64,000 nt of DNA from Dromiciops gliroides (Eukaryota; Chordata; Mammalia; Microbiotheria; Microbiotheriidae). Numbering within the stretch: position 1 is the first letter of the stretch; every line of letters starts with the position of its first letter. Made by a program: the position numbers and the translations under genes. Shown in pieces: positions 22,541 through 34,627 of this stretch. The stretch spans positions 118,496,233 through 118,560,232 of the forward strand of contig NC_057866.1 of the NCBI RefSeq assembly GCF_019393635.1, read 5' to 3'. The notes below the pieces were generated by a model. That model saw only the letters and a program-made list of their open reading frames with translations. It did not search any database and was not told the origin of the DNA.

Positions 22541-23245
22541 GGTGTTTAAAATCTAATGTGTGGAGGGGCAGCTAGGTGGTGCAGAGGATAAAGCACTGGC
22601 CTTGGATTCAGGAGGACCTGAGTTCAAATGGGATCTCAGACACTTGACACTTACTAAGCTGTGTGACTCTGGGCAAGTCATTTGACCCTCACTGCCCCAC
22701 AAAAAAAAAAAAAAGAATATTAGGAAAAAAAATCTAATGTGTGGTCACCTTATCTGTCCCCGCCACGGGGCGGTTGTGTAGAAATGGCTAAGTTTACTGA
22801 TAAATTCAGCAACAATTTAGGCTTTTAAGTATTTATTAAAGTATATTAGGGGTTAACCAAGAGAGAGAAAGAAAGCCACCTTCACCTAGCAATCTATGCT
22901 TCTAAAGAGAACATGTGAAGTTCAGAAAGTTAGGAGATCTGTCTACCTGCCTGCTTCAACTGCCACAAGCAGGTCCCCGAATGAAAAGGTGATCCTCTAT
23001 GTGTTCCAGTGGAAGTTTCCTTCGGCCCAGAAGAGGGGCAGTCCCCACACACAGCTCCAAGTTAATTGGCTAGTCCATTGATTGACATGACTTACAGGTT
23101 GTCTATGAATAGATGTAACTTCTGGATACCAGGCAGCTTCTGGATGCTAGTCACATGCTTTATTTTCTGGATGGGGGGATGGAGGGGGGGTGTCCTGTTT
23201 CTCACAATGTCTTTCTCAGCAGGGGGTAGCACCCTGATTCTCACA
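22541..23245 (+). mobile_element. LTR, family D copy 1 (SINE-interrupted)
   Basis: From 'aaaatctaatgtgtggtcacctta' it follows the copy at 34628-35104: 'tttaagtatttattaaa', 'atattaggggtta', 'cccacacacagctc', 'taattggct', 'cttctggatgct', 'cagcagggggt', ending TCTCACA. The 5' edge is uncertain. SINE 22564-22728 lies inside. Confidence 0.7.
22564..22728 (+). mobile_element. Marsupial SINE inside LTR D
   Basis: Perfect 16-bp target duplication aaaatctaatgtgtgg at 22548-22563 and 22729-22744. The site begins TT|AAAA, the L1 endonuclease preference. The tail carries 'gaatattagg' between two A-runs. Confidence 0.92.
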
Positions 23246-23284
23246 CTAGGTAGGGACTAATCTGATATCCATCTGGGTTCAGTC

Positions 23285-23853
23285 TGGAGTTCAGTTGAAA
23301 GACGTTTTGCTCCTGTTAACCCAAGGTTTCATAAAAAATACTTTTGGATGATAAGGCACCTCTATCAAATCCAGGTGATCCATATATTCATATTAAAAGC
23401 ATTTATTATTAATTAAGATCACATATCAATAAAGTACTGACCACATAGCATTTCCTTAACTTCTTCACTAGTCACAGAATGAGAGGCCTACCAATTATAT
23501 ACCCAGCACATTTTACCAAGAGGGAGAGGAGAAGGCTCTGGCCCCAAGAGAGTCCCAGGAGCAAGAGAACAAGCCTCTGAAACAAATTTCTCCTTGCCAG
23601 GAAGGGAGGCCAAAGCCTTTATAGAGTCCAGATGGTGGCCAGACAGATGGGGTGACCACCTGACTATGGACAGTTCCCTTTGGGGGTGGGGAAGCTTGAG
23701 TGAGGGGTGGTGGTCCTGACTTCTGGAGTTATCTCTGTCCCCGGGCCTGGAATCAGGCAGCAGCCACGCCCTTACTTCTCAAGGTGTGTCCATCCTTTAG
23801 CTAGTTAGGCCAGTTTAAACTTAAATAGTCTCACATTCCTTGATAGGTCCTAA
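23285..23853 (-). mobile_element. LTR, family C (related to A/B)
   Basis: On the minus strand: TGTTATGGGG start, 'ccccacccccaaagg', 'caggtggtcacccc', 'actctataaagg' (TATA box), then 'taataaatgcttt' (polyA signal). The 3' limit is uncertain. No internal viral region. Confidence 0.6.
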
Positions 23854-24396
23854 CCCCATAACACTACAGTCAAACTGGGTTGAGCCTCTTTGAATTTAAT
23901 TTGTTTGGCTGGTAATTAACAAATAGTAAACACTGGGAACATGATTGAAGCTTTTCTGGCTTGACTTTTCCAACTTTTTGTTTTTATTAGCACTCCAAAA
24001 TGGAAAATAAAAAGTCATGATCATAAAAGAATAGAAAATAGCTCAAATCAAAACAACCAATGTATAGAACTGGGGTCTTTTAAAAAGCAATATGCAATAT
24101 AATAAATAGAATTTGCCTAGGAACAGGAGACCTCATTTATAATTGGGTTTGGTAGAATGGTTATGTTCTTTGTTTAATGTAGTAACTGTTGTGGTTTTCT
24201 TGATCTATTATAGTCTTTCATAATTGTTAAGAATGCAGAACTTCATTCAATCAATCAAACAAGCAAGACAGCATTTATACATCTTTCATTTTCCAGATTG
24301 GTGGTAACCTGTAGATATTTTTCCCAGATATTTTTACCTCTTTGTGTCCTAAGGCTCAAGTCACTAACATTCACTTCAGTGACAATACCTTTGGTA

Positions 24397-24462
24397 ATGA
24401 CATGGGGCTTAGCATAAATCAGAAGTTTCTCCTGTGAGAAGCAAAACTAAAGATGACCAGTA
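24397..24462 (+). mobile_element. LTR family A copy 1, 5' piece
   Basis: 'tgacatggggcttagcataa...cagaagtttct...gatgaccag' matches 28771-28840. It is cut at 'gaccag' by the LTR E insertion and resumes at 25161. Confidence 0.7.
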
Positions 24463-25160
24463 TGAGAAAATAATTATTCATAATGAGTTTTCTTGGGGGG
24501 ATCCAGATCCGTTTTAGCCTTCTCTCCCCCTTACACCAGAAAGTCCAGTTAATAGGAACTTTAGCCGGTTTTGGGACCAGCCTAAGGGCACAATAGAAAT
24601 GGAGATAGACTCTTTGGTCTAGCTGAATTGAACTGATGGGATTAAGCCACCCCTAGATAATGGACTTTGCCTTGAGTAATTTAGGGGGTAGTCTTTTGGA
24701 TACTTCCTCCTTATATCATCTGTACAGATCATTTTAATAAGGACCACTCTCAGGTCACATCAGCCAACAGAATTGAATTGTGCTATCCAATTAGCTTTGA
24801 TCAGTGTTTGGTGACCTGCCTCTGTCAAAAGAGGATAAAAACTGAGACCACACAAGGCTCAAGGTTGTCACCATCTTGGATCAGAGTCTTGGCTTGGGAA
24901 GGCTATTGGTTGGTGAGCACTCTCCTCTTAGGACAGAATAGGTAATGTAGGGCTTCTGAACCCAGTTTGTAGGCCATGTACTCTCTGGTGCTGGAGTTTT
25001 TCTGCCTGTGTTAAATGCTTCATAGTCAACACTTTACTAATATTTAATATTAATAAATGTTTGCTGCCAAAATGGGTACAATAGCCATTATTATATAAAT
25101 AGCCATTAATATATAAGTAATAGTAATTTAGAAAGTACAGCCAAGCCCCCCCAAAACACA
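24463..25160 (+). mobile_element. Solo LTR, family E, inside LTR A
   Basis: TGAGAAAAT...CAAAACACA, 698 bases. 'gaggataaaaactg' (near 24830) is TATA-like and 'attaataaatgtttgc' (near 25050) is a polyA signal. The interrupted host sequence (gaccag|ataacagg) is seen uninterrupted at 28835, which fixes both borders. Degraded target duplication ccagta/ctagata. Confidence 0.75.
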
Positions 25161-25695
25161 CTAGATAACAGGACAGACATATTGAATCAAGGGACTATTA
25201 AAGTTTAGATTGACCAACTAGATATCAAGACAAACACACCTAAGAACCAAGGGGAGATAAAGTTCTATAGGAGAAAAGTCCATTAGGCATGGCTACTACC
25301 TGACTGGAGCTAGGAGACACATACCCTCAAGGTTATGGACCATCATTTCAAAAAGAATCCCCCTTGACTCTCAGGAATATGACAAGCATCCAGGCTTTCC
25401 CCACCCCACAAGGGACCTTTCCAGTTTTCAAGTGGACACCCCCATCTATCCTCTATAAGAGCTTTTGCCTCCCTTCTGTTCTGGGAGGAAGATGTTTCTA
25501 AGCCCTTCTCCCCTAGGGATGAAGTCTTTGATTTCTCACTTGGTCACTTTCCTAGCACCAACTAAAAGACCACTTTAATTCTAATTGGACTGTGTCCCAG
25601 AGTGTAATTCTCTTTATTGAAGAATGCCTAAGAACCACCTTTGCTTCTCACAGGAGAAACTTCTCTTTATTGAAGAATGCCTAAGAACCACCTTT
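25161..25695 (+). mobile_element. LTR family A copy 1, 3' piece
   Basis: 'gataacaggacagacat', 'ctactacctgactggagc', 'ccccaccccacaaggga', 'ctctataagagc' (TATA box), 'gaccactttaattctaattgg'. Its end carries a 34-bp direct duplication (25608-25641 and 25661-25694). Confidence 0.75.
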
Positions 25696-26255
25696 TCCCC
25701 CCTCATCCCCCCCAACAGTAATAACACCCAAAGTTATATATAGTGGAAATGAGGGGTTCTTCACACCAAGTATGGGTAAGCAAACAGTGGCTTTAAGTTC
25801 AAGATAAGTTACATGAGCCTTCTTAAAACACAAAACTATTAGCCTAATGAATCTTTTGTATTTTTATGGTTTTCAAGTAAAGCCATCCCCAATAAAGCAG
25901 ACTTTAGTAACTATTCTCTTCCAAGCCTCCTTTTTCTTCCTTGTACAAATAACTTTTAACACTTCTGTTTCTCTCTGGGCATAAACTTTTGGCAAGGACA
26001 ATTCCCATTTACCAGCTTTCTCTTTTCCCATTTGTTTAATCATGTTGAAAGGACTTTGGCCTCTAGACAAATCATTTTCTTTACATTCTTTGAATGTTCA
26101 TGAGGCTCTCAGCTTTTCTTCTCTTGGTAATCCAATTAGTTATCCTGTTTTCAGCATAACTCTATGTATTTGTACTGTGACAGCTGGGGGCCTATCTAAG
26201 AGCTGCCAAAAATGCTTCAAAACTTTGGACCCTCTACTGTTAGCAGCAAAAATTC

Positions 26256-26257
<2 letters not shown>

Positions 26258-26295
<38 letters not shown>
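26258..26295 (+). repeat. (GT)n microsatellite
   Basis: About 18 perfect GT units at the edge of an L1-derived segment. Confidence 0.95.
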
Positions 26296-26296
<1 letters not shown>

Positions 26297-26760
26297 AATT
26301 TTTTTCCCTTTTCTCTTTTTCATAATTACTATTGTTAACCATTCCCTCCATCCTATTCCCTTCCCCATTATATTTACTGTATTATCTATCTTCTTTCTCC
26401 TTATCCCTCCTCAAAAGGGATTTGCTTCTGACTGCCCCCTTCCCCAATCTGCCTTCCCTCCTTATCCCCTCCCCTCCTATTTTCCAGCAGGGTTAGATAG
26501 ATTACTCCACCCAATTGAGTGTATATGTTATTCCCTCCTTGAGCCAACTCTGATGAGATTAAGGTCTTTGAGCCTATTTTGGTGAGTGTAAAGTTCATTT
26601 ACTGCCCAGCTCCTCCCCCATCTCCCCCCACCCCCACCCCTCCACTCCATAAGCCCTTTCCTGTTTTCTTTCATGTGGCATTTTATCCCATTATACCTTT
26701 CCCCTTCCTCTTCCCCAGTGCATTCCTCTCATTCCTCAATTTTACCTTAAAAACATCATC
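26296..26760 (-). mobile_element. L1 fragment, ORF1-ORF2 spacer region
   Basis: Pyrimidine-rich sequence with 'actctgatgagattaagg' is the reverse complement of the spacer of the L1 at 31430-31850 ('ccttactctcatcagat', then purine-rich). The overlapping open frames of 98-162 codons are low-complexity shadows. Confidence 0.65.
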
Positions 26761-26763
26761 ATG

Positions 26764-26820
26764 GGGGCAGCTAGGTGACACAGTGGACAAAGCACCCACC
26801 CTAGACCCAGGAGGACTCCA
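26764..26820 (+). repeat. SINE head fragment
   Basis: 'gggggcagctaggtgacaca' through 'cccaggagga' then abruptly unrelated sequence, a 3'-truncated SINE. Confidence 0.75.
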
Positions 26821-27465
26821 GCCCCAATCATTTCTCTGTTTTTTTATGGTAACCCCCATAATTATCTGTTTTGGAAAGGCATTGAAAAGGCCTGGAATTC
26901 ACCACATACTTAAGTTTCCTCATGAACACAGATCCTTTCAGAGAGGTACAGAAGGACAGAACCAGAAGATCATGTTAGTGCTTCATTTTTGTGGATTTTC
27001 TAATTTGGTTTATCTTTACTTGACAGTTGGCCTCAGACACAAGACAGCAGCAAAAATTCTTAACTAAGGATCTGCACACTTCTTCCTGTTTGAGAGGTTT
27101 TGGGGAAAGGGAAGACTGACAGGGACTAGTGGGCATGTTACAATTAAATAAACATTATTTATTAGTCCTTTGGGGAAAGGTAAAATATCAAAGAGGAGAT
27201 GAATCATAACTGCCTATACTCTTTGATTCCTGAACCTCATTATTGACAGATTTTAATTTATCTACATGATGTGCTAAATATTGTATAATGAGTTACTCAG
27301 GTTGATATAGTTTCTAAATAAACAAATCTAAATAAATAATTCAATTGAACCCAAGAGCCAATAAATCAATGAATATTCTGCTCAATTGACTGGTTGTATC
27401 AGTGTCCATTTGCAGAGATATATACTTAATGCACAAATGGTCATATTGGCTCTGTCACTGGGAAA
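26821..27465. other. Intergenic stretch, nothing recognised
   Basis: AT-rich, several AATAAA words. No repeat or gene that I can support. Confidence 0.5.
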
Positions 27466-27469
27466 ATAG

Positions 27470-27889
27470 GTGGTGGGGGTCCTTAGGTATTCCTCTGTAA
27501 AGAATTATACTCTAGCACATGTCCTGATTAAAGATAAAAGAACAGTTTTAATCAATACAAGGGGACCTGGCCTGGAGGAAAGTTTAGAGCTTTTACCTTC
27601 TCTAAGCAGACAAAGGACAACAATTTTATAGAGGGTGGGTGGGATGATCACCCGAAAATGGAAAGTTCCTTTTTGGGAGTGGGGTGGGAAAATCTTGAAT
27701 GAGGGGTGGTCCTGACTTCTGGAGCTCTCTCTGTTCCGGGCACCACTCAAGTAGTAGCTGCTCCTAATGGACTTATTTCCCCTTACTTCTTAGGTGTGTC
27801 ATTCCTTTAGTTTTTCCTCTCAAGGAGTTATCCCAGGCCTTAGGCCTGGGAATAATGAGAGGAGTCAACCCCTGCCCCATTTTCTCACA
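27470..27889 (-). mobile_element. LTR, family B (related to A)
   Basis: Minus strand: TGTGAGAAAATGGGG start, 'aggaccacccctcattcaag', 'aaggaactttccattttc', 'ctctataaaattg' (TATA box), 'gtataattctttacag' near the end. Same layout as LTR A. Confidence 0.65.
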
Positions 27890-28009
27890 GAAACAATTGT
27901 TAAATTTTCATTGTGAACATTTAACTCTCAGAAGTTGGCAATTACTACAGACAAGGGCTTAATTTATTGTTTTGTTGATTTTTCTAAATTTGTATTAATA
28001 ATTCAGATT

Positions 28010-28530
28010 GAAGTGTTAAACGAAATGATTATTTTTTCTACTGTTAATAACCAATCGTTAGTAGGTTAGTTATTAGTAGGGTTTTTCTCTATTTCCTTAT
28101 TTTGAGATCAGTCCTTGAAGTCTCTGAAGGACTGGGTTGGCCATGAGATTGGCCTAACCCTCCGAGCCAGACCCCACCCAACTAGGAGAGCTTACTTTTG
28201 ATTCAAGTGTAAATAGAATCTCTTCTAGGTGAATTCTATCCCTATTAGGCTCAAGACCTCAAAATTCCCTCATTATTCAATTTAAGTGGTTTGGGTGAGG
28301 CAGATGAGTTTCATCAAGCCATATTCTCAGCCTGAGTTGAAGGCGTTCAGCCCAACTCCTAATCCATTCCTTCATTGATTGTTTATCAGTCAGGGTTAAT
28401 CTCTGCACCCAGTGGAAAAGTGGAAAAAAATATTCCAAAGTATTTCCAAGGTATTTAAACATTTGATGATCTCAGTGGTTATTAATCATCCAGAAACACT
28501 GTCTCTTAGTCTTTTCATTCATGTCAGTTT
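28010..28530 (+). mobile_element. LTR-like, family F
   Basis: 'tgttaataaccaat', 'cagaccccacccaacta', 'aaggtatttaaac' (TATA-like, near 28450), 'ggttattaatcatccag'. Related to 8206-8623 and 16925-17235. Confidence 0.5.
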
Positions 28531-28770
28531 GTATAATCATTTTTTTTTCCTTCTGGACAGCACAGTTGTTAAACATGAACCAGCACAGTCGGTATTGCTC
28601 TATTAACATTCCTTGAGCTTAGCAGGAGTATGATAGAAGGCTCAGGGAATGAAGCAATCATCAAACTGGAGACCTGGTGACTGGAGGTGGCTGCTTGCTG
28701 CTGCTGCTGTCATTTATATAGAGTTTTTAGGATTGTAAAGCACTTTATATTTTCTTTGTTGTTTGAACCT

Positions 28771-28891
28771 TGACATGGGCTTAGGATACATCAGAAGTTT
28801 TTCATTTAAGAAACAAAACCAAAAGTGACCAGATAACAGGACAGACATAATGGCCAACTAGATATCAGAATGGACCTTAGAAATAAAGGGA
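28771..28891 (+). mobile_element. LTR family A copy 2, 5' piece
   Basis: 'tgacatgggcttaggataca...agtgaccagataacaggacag...ggccaactagatatca'. Interrupted at 28891 by L1; the rest is at 36963-37325. Confidence 0.75.
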
Positions 28892-29534
28892 TGGTGGAGA
28901 GAAGCCAGGAAGTTGCCTGAGCTTTCCCATGTTTCCCTCAAAAACAACATTAAATCAAGCTTTTAAACAGACTCTGGAACTACAGAACCTACAAAAAGAC
29001 AAAGAGACACAATCCTCCTAGTTGAGATAATTTAGAAGATTTCAGGAAAGGTCTTTCTCACCTGGGTAAAAGGGGAGGGCAGCTCATCTCAGCACAGCTT
29101 GGCTCAGTGGGCAGCTGGACACTGCTGCAACTCCACACAGCTGAGAGTGGGACACCTGAGAGAGGTAAGAAGCTACTAACAGTGACCCCTATGCCCCAGG
29201 AGCAGATTTCAACTTTATAAGTTTAAAAATAGGCTACAACATGAGTAAGAAACAAAAAAGGACCGTTACCATTGACAGTTTCTATGGTGAAAGGGAAGAC
29301 GAAAACTCAAACTCAGATGAGTTTGTCAAAATGTCTACAAATGAAGACTCAAGTGGGAAGATGATCTTGTCTCAAGACCAAAACACCTTCTTTGAAGGGC
29401 TCAAAAAGGCTTTTGGAAACCAAATGAGAGAGGTATAAGAAAAACTGAAAAAAGAAATGAGAGAAATGAGTTATAATGGAAAAAGAAGCACAAAAATTGA
29501 CTGAGGAAAACAATTCCTTAAAAAATACAATTGG

Positions 29535-29670
29535 GGAGCAGCTAGGTGGCTCAGTGGATAGAGCACTGGCTCTGGATTCAGGAGGACCTGAGTTCAAATC
29601 CAACCTCAGGCACTTAACACTTACTAGCTGTGTGACCCTGGGCAAGTTACTTAACCCCAAGTGCCTCACC

Positions 29671-29701
<31 letters not shown>

Positions 29702-29705
29702 AAAG
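29535..29705 (+). mobile_element. Marsupial SINE in L1 ORF1
   Basis: 'gagcagctaggtggctcagt' to 'gtgcctcacc' with (acaaa)n tail. Target duplication aaaaatacaatYgg at about 29521-29534 and 29707-29720. Confidence 0.9.
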
Positions 29706-30020
29706 AAAAAATACAATCGGCCAAATGAGAGGAAAAAAATGGCCAAATGGGAGAAAAAATTGTCCAAATGGAAAAAGAGGTACAAAAGCTTACTGAGGAA
29801 AATAATGACTTAAAAATTAAAATTGAACAGATGGAAGCTAATAACTCCATGAGACACCAAGAATCTGTCAAGCAGAATCAAAAGACTGAAAAAATAGAAG
29901 AATATGTGAAATACCTCATTGGGGAAAAAAAAAACTGACCTGGAAAGTAGATCCAGGAGAGATGATCTGAGAATTATTGGACTACCTGAAAGCCATGATC
30001 AAGAAAAGACTCTAGACACC

Positions 30021-30736
30021 TGTTTAGTTAAGGAAGTTTGATTTCATTTCACTCCTACAAAATGATACTCTATCAAATAGAGATTAAAATTATTTTTAAT
30101 AGAATAGAATAATTAAAGGATAGGTAAAAGCAGATCAGTTTTACAAAGAAAATATCCAATACAGCCTAATATGATCACACATAAGCAAATCCTGCAAATA
30201 AGTAAATAAGTAAGTAAAGAAAACATCACCAAGTCAGGAGAATACCAACATCTGGATTTCTAGCTGGGGAATCCTGGTTCACAGCTTCCAGAGTGCTGAC
30301 TGGGAAGGTCCCCACGGGTGAGATTCTAATTACACTGGGGAAGGGCTGAGCTTAAAAAGTCTGAGAACAAAGAAGGCTTACTGCCAAGGATATTGGAATA
30401 ATGTCAATCCTTACATAAAGTCCCAGGAGGGGGCCAACCCTGCAAGGGCCCCAGAAGAATTAATGTTGATTCTCAGGAATGGCTAGTTCTGGGAATTCAA
30501 GGGCAGTTTAATTAAGTGCAGCCTTGAGGGCCTGGCCAGGGTCCATCAAGGTTGTTATCCTTTACATTCTCAGGCTCCTCCTAACATAAACATAAACTGT
30601 GGATGAAAGTCGAGTCACACTAGAGATAATTTGGAGATCATGAAATTCCAATCACATAAGGGTGAACTGGAGGTCATTTCAGCTAGGCCTATGCCTGGAT
30701 AATCTTATCACTAATTCATATATGAATCTCTCAACA
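30021..30736. mobile_element. LTR-like insertion, family H, in L1 ORF1
   Basis: 716 bases starting TGTTTAG and ending CTCAACA interrupt L1 ORF1 between 'ctctagacacc' and 'tcatattcaagg'. It has LTR-like ends but no clear target duplication and no decisive promoter or polyA, so strand is left open. Confidence 0.5.
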
Positions 30737-30994
30737 TCATATTCAAGGAAATGATCAAGGAGAACTGCCCTGAAATTGTAGAATCATAGCATAAAATCAT
30801 CATTGAAAGAATCCATTGATCACCTCTGAAAGAGACCCCAAAAGGAAAACTTCAAGGATAATGTAGCCAAACTCCAGAATTATCAGGTGATGGAGAAAAA
30901 TACTCCAATCTGCCAGAAAGAAACAATTTAAATATCATGAAGCCACAGTCAGGATTGCACGGGACCTGGCAGCTTCAACATTAAAGGATCAAAG

Positions 30995-31154
30995 TGGGGC
31001 AGCTAGGTGGCACAGTGGATAGAGCACTGGCCCTGGAGTCAGGAGTACCTGAATTCAAATCTGGCCTCAGACACTTAACACTTACTAGCTGTGTGACCCT
31101 GGGCAAGTCACTTAATCCCAATTGCCTCACTTAAAAACAACAACAACAAAAAAT
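30995..31154 (+). mobile_element. Marsupial SINE in L1 ORF1
   Basis: Perfect 15-bp target duplication attaaaggatcaaag at 30980-30994 and 31155-31169. 'caattgcctcactt' end with (aac)n tail. Confidence 0.95.
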
Positions 31155-33146
31155 ATTAAAGGATCAAAGGTCTTAGAATATGATATTTCTGAAGGCAAAG
31201 GAGCTTGGATTACAACCAATAATCAACTAGCTGGAAAAAACTGAGCATTCACTTTCAGGGGAAAAGATGAATATATGAATGAAATAGGGGACTTCAAAGG
31301 TTCCTGAAAAAAAAAAAAGACCAGAACTGAACAGAAAATTTGATCTCCAAATACAAGACTCAAAAGAAGTATAAAGAGGTAAACAAGGGGAGCAGGCAGG
31401 GAAGGTTGTTCAATGAGGTTAAACTGCTCATATCCCTATGAGGGAGACTAGAGGAAGGGGGAAGTAGATTGGGGTTAATTACATCATATAAATAGGAATA
31501 AAAAGTATCCATTAAAATGGAGGGAAAGAAGGAGGGGTAAGTATTGTTTCAACCTTACTCTCATCAGATTTGTTTTAGGGAAGGATTACATATACTACCA
31601 TTTGTATAAAGAAACTTAACTTACTCTTTAAGGAAGCAAAAGAGGAAGGGGAAAAGAGTGGTATTGATAGAAGGGAGGGCAGAACCAGGGGGAAAAGGGG
31701 GGCAAGAAAAGGAAGGATGGCAGATAAAAGGGAGGGCAGATTGAGGGAGGACAGTTGTAAGAAGCAAACATTGGTCAGGAGGAATAGGGTGAAAGAAGGA
31801 AAAAAAAGAGTACAAAGGGGAAAAGAGGATGAAGGGAAATAAACAGTTAATAATCTTAACTGTGAATGTGAATGGGATGAACTCTCCCATAAAATGGAAG
31901 CAAATAGCATAGTGGATTAAAAATCAGAATCCTATAATATGTTGTTTATAAGAAACACATTTGAAGCAGAGAGATACACACAGAGTAAAGGTAAAACGTT
32001 GGAGCAGAATATATTATGCTTCAGCTGAATTCAAAAGAGCAGGGGTAACAATTCTTATCTCAGACAAAACAAGAGGAAAAATAGATCTAATTAGAAGATA
32101 AGGAAGGAAACTATATCTTGCTAAAAGGTACAATAGATAATGAAGTAATATCAATACTAAACATGTATGCAGTAAGTGGTATAGCATCCAAATTCTTAGG
32201 GGAGAAGTTAAATGAGTTACAAGAAGAAATAGCAAAACTATAGTAGTGGGGGATCCAAATCTTTCTCTTTCAGAATTAAATCTAGCCACAAAATAAATAA
32301 GAAAGAAGTTAAAGAAGTGAATAGAATGTTAGAAAAGTTAGACATGATAGATGTCTGAAGAAATTGAATGGGGATAGAAAGGAATATACCTTTTTCTCAG
32401 TGGTACATGGCACATATTCAAAATTGACCTTGTATTAGGGTACAAAAATCTCATAGTCAAATGTAGAAAGGGAGAAGAAATAGTAAATGCAATCTTCTCA
32501 GATCATGATGCAATAAAAATTACATGTAATAAAGAATCATGGAAAGGTGGACTGAGAAATTAATTGGAAACTAAATAATCTCATCCTCAAGAATGAGTGG
32601 GTCAAACAACAAATCATAGAAATAATCGATAACTTCATCCAAGAGAATGACAAGATTGAGACAACATACCAAAACCTGTGGGATGCAGCCAAAGCAGTGC
32701 TTAGGGGAAATTTTATATATCTAAATGCTTACATAAATAAAAGAGAGAAAGAGGAGATCAATGAATTGGGCATGCAACTAAAAAAGCTAGAAAAATAACA
32801 AATTAAAAAATCCCCAACTGAATACTAAATTAGAAATCCTGAAAATTAATGGAGAAATTAATAAAATTGAAAGCAAGACATCTATAGAATTAATCAATAA
32901 AGATAAGAGCTGGTTTTATGAAAAAAACACACAATAAAATAGATAAACTATTGGTTAATTTGATTTAAAAAAAGAAAGAAGAAAACCAAATTACCAGTAT
33001 CAAAAATGAAAGGGGTGAATTTGCCACCAATGAAGTAGAAATTAAAGCAATAATCAGGATCTATTTTTTGCCCAACTGTATGCCAATAAATTTGACAATC
33101 TAAATGAAATGGATAAATATTTATGAAAATACAAATTGCCCAGGTT

Positions 33147-33297
33147 CTAATTTAAGGTGACCACTCATTAGATTTTAATATATTTTAGACATCATAGCTA
33201 GAATTTTAGCCCCTTACAGAACTCTGATTGGTATGGTACTGAGTAGGTAAATTAATTTAGGTAGAATTGTCATTTTTATTATATTAGCTCGGTATAT
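33147..33297 (-). repeat. 151-bp inverted copy of 34549-34699
   Basis: The reverse complement equals 34549-34699 with 8 mismatches and no gaps, spanning the L1-to-LTR D junction. Flanked by the 8-bp direct repeat cccaggtt at 33139-33146 and 33298-33305, where the L1 has one copy. No A-tail. Confidence 0.9.
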
Positions 33298-34350
33298 CCC
33301 AGGTTAACAGAAGAGGAAATAAAATCCTTAAATAAGCCCATATTAGAAAAAGAAATTGAACAAGCTATCAATGAACTCCTTTAGAAAAAATCTCCAAAGC
33401 CAGATGAGTTTACAAGTGAATTCTACCAAACATTTAAATAACAATTAATTCCAATACTGTACAAATTATTTGGGAAAAGGAGTTCTACCAGATTTGTTTT
33501 ATGACGCAAATATGGTGGTGATACCTAAACCAGGTAGAGTAAAAACAGAGAAAGAAAATTACAGACCAATTTCCCTAATGAATATTGATGCAAAAATCTT
33601 AAATAAAATATTAGCAAGGAGATTACAGCAAACGATCACCAGGATAATACACTATGACAAGGTGGTATTTATACCAGGAATGCAGGACTGTTCAACATTA
33701 GGAAAACTATTAACATAATCAACCACATCAATAAGAAAACTGACCCAAATCATATGATTATCTCAAAAAGATACAGAGAAAGCTTTTGACAAAATACAGC
33801 ACCCCATTCCAGGAATAGGTGAAGCTTTCCTTAAAAATAATAAGCAGTATCTACCTAAAACCATCAGCAAACATTATATATAATGGAGATAAGTTAGAGG
33901 CATTTCCCAATAAGATCACGGGGAAACAGGGATGTCCATTATCACCTCTATTATTTAATATTGTACTAGAAATGTTAGCTTTAGCAATCAGAGAAGAAAA
34001 AGGAATGAAAGGAATTTAGAATAGGCAAGGAGGAAAACAAAACTATCACTCTTGCAGATGATATGATGGTATAGTTAGAGAATCCTAGAGAATCAACTCA
34101 AAAATTACTTGAAACAATAACAACTTTAGCAAAGTAGCAGGGATATAAAATAAACCCAACATAAAATCATCAGGCATTTCTATACATGACCAAGCAAAGC
34201 TCAGTAAGAAAGAATAGAGAAATTCTATTTAAAGTAATGGTAGACAATATAAAATACTTGGGAGTCTATCTGCCAAGAGAAACCCAGTAACTCTATGAGC
34301 ACAATTACAAAACACTATTCACAGAAATAAAATCAGATCTATATAATTGG

Positions 34351-34510
34351 GAGGTCCTGATTAATTTTTTTTTGGTGGGGCAATGAGGGTTAAGTGACTT
34401 GCCCAGGGTCACACAGCTGGTAAATGTGAAGTGTCTGAGGCTGGATTTGATCTCAGGTCCTCCTGAAACCAGGGGCCAGTGCTTTATCCACTGTGCCACT
34501 AGCTGCCCCC
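34351..34510 (-). mobile_element. Marsupial SINE with extra tail in L1 ORF2
   Basis: Perfect 16-bp target duplication agatctatataattgg at 34335-34350 and 34511-34526. Beyond the T-run (the element's A-tail) lie 14 extra bases, gaggtcctgattaa, before the duplication. Confidence 0.93.
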
Positions 34511-34627
34511 AGATCTATATAATTGGAAAAAATATCAATTGCTAATGGATATACTGAGCTGATATAACAAAAATGACAATTCTACCTAAATTAATTTACC
34601 TATTCAGTACCATACCAATCAGACTTC

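Larger units (their letters stand above)
29241..31400 (+). pseudogene. L1 ORF1 region, broken
   Basis: Opens with MSKKQKRTVTIDSFYGERED, an acidic serine-rich head, then Glu/Lys-rich coiled-coil heptads (29470-29900, e.g. KLTEENNDLKIKIEQMEANN), as in the L1 RNA-binding chaperone. Its C-terminal RNA-binding part is recognisable at 30740-31180. It is split by a SINE (29535-29705), LTR H and a second SINE, and has in-frame stops. Confidence 0.8.

Noticed and set aside
26579..27067. 162-codon plus-strand frame
   Set aside because: It runs across an L1 spacer fragment, a truncated SINE head and unrelated DNA; a proline-rich start comes from a C-rich tract.
29241..29438. 65-codon frame as a small host gene
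   Set aside because: It is the start of L1 ORF1, followed directly by its coiled-coil region.
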